From RGIG2041 sp045546315 (GTDB lineage: Bacteria > Bacillota > Clostridia > UBA1381 > UMGS1253): a stretch of DNA of 19,089 nt. Location of the stretch: positions 1-19,089 of the forward strand of contig JAZQCN010000060.1 in the NCBI GenBank assembly GCA_045546315.1. The letters run 5' to 3'. The notes beneath the pieces are model-generated. The model made no database searches, was not told the origin of the DNA, and saw nothing but the letters and a program-made list of their open reading frames with translations. The position numbers and the translations under genes were made by a program. Position 1 is the first letter of the stretch. Every line of letters starts with the position of its first letter. Below are positions 15,805 to 19,089 of the stretch, one piece after another.

Positions 15805-16483
15805 TCAGCTCATAGCCTCCCTTACTGTCATCACGCACGAGTGCACCATCTTCAATAGCTATGACTCTTTTGTGCACGCGGTCCACAATCTCCTTGGCAT
15901 GCGTTGCCATAACCACAGTTGTACCGCGTGAGTTGATATCGCAAAGCAAATCCACGATTTCAAACGATGTCTTCGGCGGCAGGCTTGCCGTCGGCTCATC
16001 GGCCAGAAGAATCGGCGGATTGTTTGCAAGCGCACGCGCTACGGCAACGCGCTGTGCCTCACCGCGCGAAAGCTGCGGCGGAAAAAGCTTTGCCTTGCCC
16101 GAAAGCCCGACCATACTCAAAAGATGCGGCACCTGTCGGCGAATTTCGCGCTTCGTTGCCCCGACAATTTTCATCGCAAATGCAATGTTTTCAAAAACGG
16201 TACGATCGTCAAGCAGGCGGAAATCCTGAAAAATAACGCCAAACGAGCGGCGCAAATACGGAATCTCCTTGCGCGCAAGCGTTTCCACCTGTGTACCGTC
16301 GACAAAAATTGAGCCGGAGGTCGGCGTTTCCTCGTGCATCAAAAGACGCGTAAGTGTAGACTTTCCGGAACCGCTCGGTCCGACTACAAACACAAATTCG
16401 CCCTTATTAATGTGAAAATTAACATTATCGAGTGCCTTTGTGCCATCCTCATAAACCTTTGTTACATTCTCAAATGTTATCAT
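15791..16483 (-). CDS. ftsE: Cell division ATP-binding protein FtsE with atypical D-loop and signature
   Basis: A 230-residue ABC ATPase that pairs with FtsX at the septum. The Walker A GPSGSGKST (35-43), Q-loop Gln86 (FQD), Walker B ILLADE (158-163) and H-loop His195 are intact. Two sites differ from the usual FtsE sequence. The signature reads LSRGE (138-142) where LSGGE is normal, and the D-loop reads SLPP (167-170) where NLDP is normal, replacing the D-loop aspartate with proline. Both were read directly from the bases. ATG 16483 is chosen because GAGG lies 5 bases upstream; longer in-frame starts would reach into the regulator gene. It starts 45 bases after the regulator gene stop and overlaps ftsX, so all are probably one transcript. 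Confidence 0.93.
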   Translation of the reverse strand: MITFENVTKVYEDGTKALDNVNFHINKGEFVFVVGPSGSGKSTLTRLLMHEETPTSGSIFVDGTQVETLARKEIPYLRRSFGVIFQDFRLLDDRTVFENIAFAMKIVGATKREIRRQVPHLLSMVGLSGKAKLFPPQLSRGEAQRVAVARALANNPPILLADEPTASLPPKTSFEIVDLLCDINSRGTTVVMATHAKEIVDRVHKRVIAIEDGALVRDDSKGGYELNENE

Positions 16484-16528
16484 ATTTTCCTCTCCGTTTT
16501 TTTGCAACCTTTCCGTTGCCAAAGCCTA

Positions 16529-17614
16529 TCAGATTTTCATCGGGTTAGATTCAAGGTACTGCTGCACCATCATTGCTACTTTAAATACAACTGCGTCGTC
16601 AAACTTTCTTAAATCAAGGCCAATTGTCTTTTGTACCTTATCCAAGCGGTACACAAGCGTATTTCTGTGGATATACAGCTTGCGCGCCGTTTCGCTGACA
16701 TTTAAGTCGTTTTTAAAGAACTCATAAATCGTCGTCACAATTTCTTCGTCGAGCGCATCTAAGCCGCGCTTGGTCAGCACTTCCTGCAAAAACAGCTGGC
16801 AAAGCTTAATCGGCAAATAATAAATCAGTCTGCCGACACCCAGGTTTTTATATGTAAGGATGCGCTTTTCATTTTCAAACACACTGCCGACCTCAAGCGC
16901 AACCTGCGCTTCCTTATAAGCAGCCGCCAACGCATTGACATTGCTCGTCACGGTTGAAATACCAATCATGACATTGAGCATTGCCTCAGAGCTGAGCGTA
17001 TCGGCAATGGTCTGCGCAAGTGTCTCTAAAGAATCCTCTGTCGTTTCCGCATCAATTTCCTTGACAAGCACAATCGTGGTATCATCCATCGCAAAAACAA
17101 AGTCATGCTCCGTTTTCGGGAACAGGTTCATAAACACATCGATTGCCGCAACATCGCCTGCCTGCATAACCTTTAAAATGAACACAACTCTTTCCTGCTC
17201 ATAGTCCAAATGCAGCTCACGGGCGCGCTGATGTAAATCCAGCGGTAAAGTATTGTCCGAAATGATGTTTTTGATAAAGGTTGTCTTGTCATACTTATCA
17301 TCATAGAACAAGCGGATGTTGTTGAGCGAAACGGCAATCATCATACAGGTGCGGCGCGCCTCATCACTCGTGCCGCGCACATATACGATGTGCTCTGTTT
17401 TCTTTTCCTTGCTGATACCGCAAATGCTGTAGCCGCGGCAGGAATGCACCTGCAGACAGTCCGTTGCCGTCGCAACGAAGCTTTCTGCATATTCGGTCAT
17501 ATCCTCCGACGCATTTGTCGCAACAACATAACCCTCAAAATCCATAACGCCGACCGGTGCCGTTAAAAAGGCATCCATCTGGTTAATTACATTTTGAAAA
17601 GTCTTTTTCATCAT
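16529..17614 (-). CDS. PucR/CdaR-family transcriptional regulator
   Basis: A 361-residue regulator with a sensor half and a C-terminal PucR-type helix-turn-helix. The latter reads FFKNDLNVSETARKLYIHRNTLVYRLDKVQ, the best family marker, and is followed by a KFDDAVVFKVAMMV tail. The middle segment with YKEAQVALEVG is the usual GGDEF-like linker of CdaR proteins. Family members typically respond to small metabolites (sugar diacids, purines or amino acids); here the ligand is unknown. ATG 17614 or 17611 fits the GGGAGG site at 17625-17630; I chose the longer one. An upstream in-frame TTG at 17695 would bypass that site. It sits first in a predicted transcript with ftsE, ftsX and the M23 hydrolase, which is an unexpected pairing. 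A 150-base leader and several TTTGTGC-type sites precede it. Confidence 0.85.
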   Translation of the reverse strand: MMKKTFQNVINQMDAFLTAPVGVMDFEGYVVATNASEDMTEYAESFVATATDCLQVHSCRGYSICGISKEKKTEHIVYVRGTSDEARRTCMMIAVSLNNIRLFYDDKYDKTTFIKNIISDNTLPLDLHQRARELHLDYEQERVVFILKVMQAGDVAAIDVFMNLFPKTEHDFVFAMDDTTIVLVKEIDAETTEDSLETLAQTIADTLSSEAMLNVMIGISTVTSNVNALAAAYKEAQVALEVGSVFENEKRILTYKNLGVGRLIYYLPIKLCQLFLQEVLTKRGLDALDEEIVTTIYEFFKNDLNVSETARKLYIHRNTLVYRLDKVQKTIGLDLRKFDDAVVFKVAMMVQQYLESNPMKI

Positions 17615-17618
17615 GTTT

Positions 17619-17735
17619 TTACTTCCTCCCGTAATGCGCAGCAAGCTTACCGTTGTGCATTTCGCACAACTCCCACGGCTTGAAGCGCAGTTCAATCTGC
17701 TTTTGCGCTATGTGCAATTTCCATAAATTCCACAT
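17619..17735 (-). CDS. Possible 38-residue leader peptide upstream of the PucR/CdaR-type gene
   Basis: A short open frame starts at ATG 17735, encodes MWNLWKLHIAQKQ and further basic residues with three tryptophans, and stops at TAA 17619, five bases before the regulator ATG. It fills the leader and its last codons include the regulator ribosome site, as expected of a coupled leader peptide. No Shine-Dalgarno is visible before its ATG, and a 19-codon frame from ATG 17751 competes with it. It may be chance. Weak support. Confidence 0.2.
   Translation of the reverse strand: MWNLWKLHIAQKQIELRFKPWELCEMHNGKLAAHYGRK
17652..17670 (-). promoter_or_regulatory. Perfect inverted repeat in the leader of the PucR/CdaR-type gene
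   Basis: GTTGTGC (17652-17658) and GCACAAC (17664-17670) form a perfect 7-base inverted repeat with a 5-base centre. It is either an operator half-site pair or an RNA hairpin in the 5' leader, 38 bases before the start codon. Its core shares TTGTGC with the repeated motif further upstream. Confidence 0.5.
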
Positions 17736-17886
17736 CTTTTTTTGTGCACATTTTTAACTCGATACTTATATAATAAACTTTTTTCTAACATTTTGCAAGA
17801 AAAATTTTTGTTTTTTTGTGCAATTTTAATATTTTTTTCAATCCGCACGGCATTTGATTACACATTTTGGGCTTTTGTGCCATTTT
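17709..17886. promoter_or_regulatory. Cluster of TTTGTGC-type sites around the ftsEX operon promoter
   Basis: The gap from 17615 to 17937 (323 bases) has no firm gene. It holds the leader, the promoter, this site cluster and the terminator of the kinase-like gene. The motif TTTGTGC(A/C)..TTTT occurs at 17741-17755, 17815-17827 and 17874-17886, with weaker forms at 17709-17720 (TATGTGCAATTT) and 17653. Two of the good copies flank the predicted promoter, one downstream of -10 and one upstream of -35. That suggests operators for a repressor or the PucR/CdaR-type regulator itself. Confidence 0.45.
17770..17798 (-). promoter_or_regulatory. Predicted promoter of the PucR/CdaR-ftsE-ftsX-M23 operon
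   Basis: On the minus strand TTGCAA (17798-17793) is followed after 17 bases by TATTAT (17775-17770). The predicted start near 17763 gives a leader of about 150 bases before ATG 17614. The region is very T-rich on the plus strand. Confidence 0.58.
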
Positions 17887-17890
17887 ACCA

Positions 17891-17931
17891 AACAAAAAGA
17901 AAAAGAGCGCTCCGATTCCCGAAGCACTCTT
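17891..17931 (-). terminator. Intrinsic terminator after the HPr-kinase-like gene
   Basis: On the minus strand AAGAGTGCTTC (17931-17921) pairs with GGAGCGCTCTT (17913-17903) in an 11-base-pair stem with two wobbles. TTTCTTTTTGTTT-like sequence follows. It begins 7 bases after the gene stop codon. Confidence 0.88.
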
Positions 17932-17937
17932 CTTATT

Positions 17938-18663
17938 TTATTGACACATAGTTTCATACGCAACACGCGCCGCATCCTCGCTCATATTGCAACCGAGCGC
18001 GTAAACCGGCACCCGCTCGACCAATGCCTCCACCAATGCAAAATAGAAATCCGCACTTTTTTCACTTTTCGGTCGAATGGTCTGCTCCAAAAGTCGCGGC
18101 AGAATGTCACTTACCTGCATCCGTGCAATCTCATTTTCAGCACTGCGGTGCAAAAATGCAACCGCCTGCACTGGAACACCGATATTACTGTTCAAATTCG
18201 TTTTTCCGCTCCACGGCGTACCATAGACATACCAGCCATCCTGCAGCATTCGTAATGCCGGCTTATCGTCGTTAATATAGTGCACTCTGTCACCGAAGCA
18301 CTTAAACCAAAGCGCGGTATGTGTCGATTTACCGGTGCCGCTGTTGGCAGAAAACAAATAGCCCTTGCCATCCATTTCAATTGCAGAGGCATGCAGCATC
18401 AAGCCGTTATACCTTCTGTAAAGCTGATTATAAAACGCAGCACCGCTGAGCATATACTCCGCAGCATCACGGTTCATATGCTTATTTTGCTCACAATATC
18501 GTGCAAGCTGCTCTTCAGAAATATCAATTTCCACCTCTGCCGGACCGGCAAAGTCATATAAATACTTTTCCATACGGCGCACCATAAATGCCGTTTTGCA
18601 ATACATCAGGACATTCAACTGCGCAATGCGTGCTTTTACCGCCACTGGCGCATTAGAATCCAT
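17938..18663 (-). CDS. HPr-kinase-like P-loop protein (putative serine kinase)
   Basis: A 241-residue protein of the HprK/PEPCK-like P-loop group. The nucleotide loop is ANSGTGKST (106-114), preceded by GLMLHASAIE and KGYLFS. The acidic YINDDKPAL (129-137) probably carries metal or catalytic aspartates (Asp132, Asp133), and GTPWSGK (148-154) is a further group motif. Full HPr kinases have an extra N-terminal domain that is absent here. The short relatives include lasso-peptide kinases that phosphorylate a serine of a precursor peptide, and proteins of unknown role. The first glycine of the usual Walker A is alanine. The start ATG 18663 overlaps the end of the (Gly-Ser)n protein gene by 11 bases; the nearest GGAGG is 14 bases upstream. 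Kinase activity is inferred. Confidence 0.72.
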   Translation of the reverse strand: MDSNAPVAVKARIAQLNVLMYCKTAFMVRRMEKYLYDFAGPAEVEIDISEEQLARYCEQNKHMNRDAAEYMLSGAAFYNQLYRRYNGLMLHASAIEMDGKGYLFSANSGTGKSTHTALWFKCFGDRVHYINDDKPALRMLQDGWYVYGTPWSGKTNLNSNIGVPVQAVAFLHRSAENEIARMQVSDILPRLLEQTIRPKSEKSADFYFALVEALVERVPVYALGCNMSEDAARVAYETMCQ

Positions 18664-19089
18664 CTTCTACAATCAAACCTCCGTCTTCAATCTCATCGCC
18701 GCCGAGGTTAATGTACGGTTCATCCGGCTTGTCCGGTTCTACCGGTTCATCCGGAACATCCACATCATCCGGACTCAGCGGCGGATCATCGTCGCCCGTG
18801 TCACCACCTGTGTTCGGATCATCCGGCGTATTCGGATTTTCGGGTTCATCCGGGTTCTCAGGTTCTTCAGGTTCTTCCGGTTCTTCCGAGCCGCTACCAG
18901 AGCCGCTACCAGAGCCACTGCCGGAACCGCTGCCTGTACCGCTACCGGAACCACTACCGGAACCACTGCCGGAGCCACTGCCGGAACCGCTGCCTGTACC
19001 GCTACCGGAACCACTACCGGAACCACTGCCGGAGCCACTGCCGGAGCCACTGCCGGAGCCACTACCGGAGCCACTGCCGGAGCCACTAC
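18653..19089 (-). CDS. (Gly-Ser)n repeat protein with acidic proline-rich tail, N-terminus outside window
   Basis: The visible 144 residues split in two. The first 67 (18887-19087) are an almost pure Gly-Ser repeat, about 33 dipeptides, with Thr replacing Ser twice. The last 77 (18656-18886) are acidic and proline-rich: repeated E-E-P, E-N-P and D-E-P units, then a GGDTGDDD stretch, ending YINLGGDEIEDGG and IVEDGF. The frame choice is firm because it runs unbroken to TAA 18653-18655 and gives a coherent composition; the frame reading Ala-Pro-Val repeats is a shadow. There is no sortase motif or membrane helix in the visible part. The stop overlaps the start of the kinase-like gene, so the two are probably coupled. 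Function is unknown. It could be a surface linker, a substrate of the kinase-like neighbour or part of a modified-peptide system. Confidence 0.75.
   Translation of the reverse strand, partial: SGSGSGSGSGSGSGSGSGSGSGSGSGSGSGTGSGSGSGSGSGSGSGSGSGTGSGSGSGSGSGSGSGSEEPEEPEEPENPDEPENPNTPDDPNTGGDTGDDDPPLSPDDVDVPDEPVEPDKPDEPYINLGGDEIEDGGLIVEDGF
18887..19089. repeat. Six-base Gly-Ser coding repeat with two perfect 60-base tandem copies
   Basis: The DNA is built of 6-base units such as GGCTCC and GGCAGT on the coding strand. Within it 18921-18980 and 18981-19040 are identical 60-base copies (20 codons each, including the single GGT ACA Gly-Thr unit). Copy-number changes in either unit stay in frame, so the tract can grow or shrink without breaking the gene. 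The window ends inside the tract. Confidence 0.9.

Noticed and set aside
16484..16522. N-terminal extension of FtsE to an upstream in-frame start
   Set aside because: The ribosome site and family length support ATG 16483. The extension has no similarity to FtsE.
18775..19086. Open frame reading Ala-Pro-Val repeats on the minus strand
   Set aside because: It is the shadow of the Gly-Ser coding repeat in another frame and has no sensible end. The Gly-Ser frame runs on to a coherent acidic tail and a stop that overlaps the next gene.
18887..19089. CRISPR array or other spaced repeat
   Set aside because: The repeats are contiguous 6- and 60-base units with no unique spacers and they code for Gly-Ser.

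Overview
The window looks like a chromosomal segment of a low-to-middle GC Firmicute, most likely a gut-type Clostridia of the Ruminococcaceae/Oscillospiraceae kind. The basis is the gene set (RNase J, dnaG-rpoD, a PcsB-like hydrolase beside ftsEX, a PucR/CdaR-type regulator, an O2-sensitive glycyl radical enzyme), strong Shine-Dalgarno sequences and the protein sequences themselves. This is inference from family knowledge; no search was run. The window opens inside one gene and ends inside a Gly-Ser repeat, so it may be a contig broken at that repeat.

Layout. (1) 1-2343, plus strand: the tail of a glycyl radical enzyme (GRE) activase overlaps a 737-residue GRE by 17 bases, and a hairpin closes the unit. 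(2) 2397-4405: ribonuclease J with a promoter and a roughly 225-base structured leader that includes a terminator-like hairpin. (3) 4515-6995: an AT-richer arabinose cassette, an AraC-type regulator divergent from a GH51 alpha-L-arabinofuranosidase. Their predicted promoters point away from each other out of an 18-base core, and the cassette is bounded by a bidirectional terminator on each side. (4) 7019-11899, minus strand: ispE, dgt, dnaG and rpoD, a housekeeping block for isoprenoid precursors, dNTP control, replication priming and the main sigma factor. (5) 11904-17798, minus strand: a PucR/CdaR-type regulator, then ftsE, ftsX, an M23 coiled-coil hydrolase, an S41 protease and a DUF4430-like lipoprotein. 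This is a cell-wall and division operon in which FtsEX would gate the M23 hydrolase. (6) 17891-19089, minus strand: a partial gene for a (Gly-Ser)n protein with an acidic proline-rich tail. It overlaps by 11 bases a gene for an HPr-kinase-like P-loop protein.

The most unusual parts are three. The first is the Gly-Ser repeat protein coupled to an HPr-kinase-like protein, a possible serine-phosphorylation pair. The second is the GRE, whose active-site loop reads GCNW rather than the usual GCxE. The third is the division operon, which starts with a sugar-diacid-type regulator, has a recurring TTTGTGC motif around its promoter, and encodes an FtsE with altered D-loop and signature residues.
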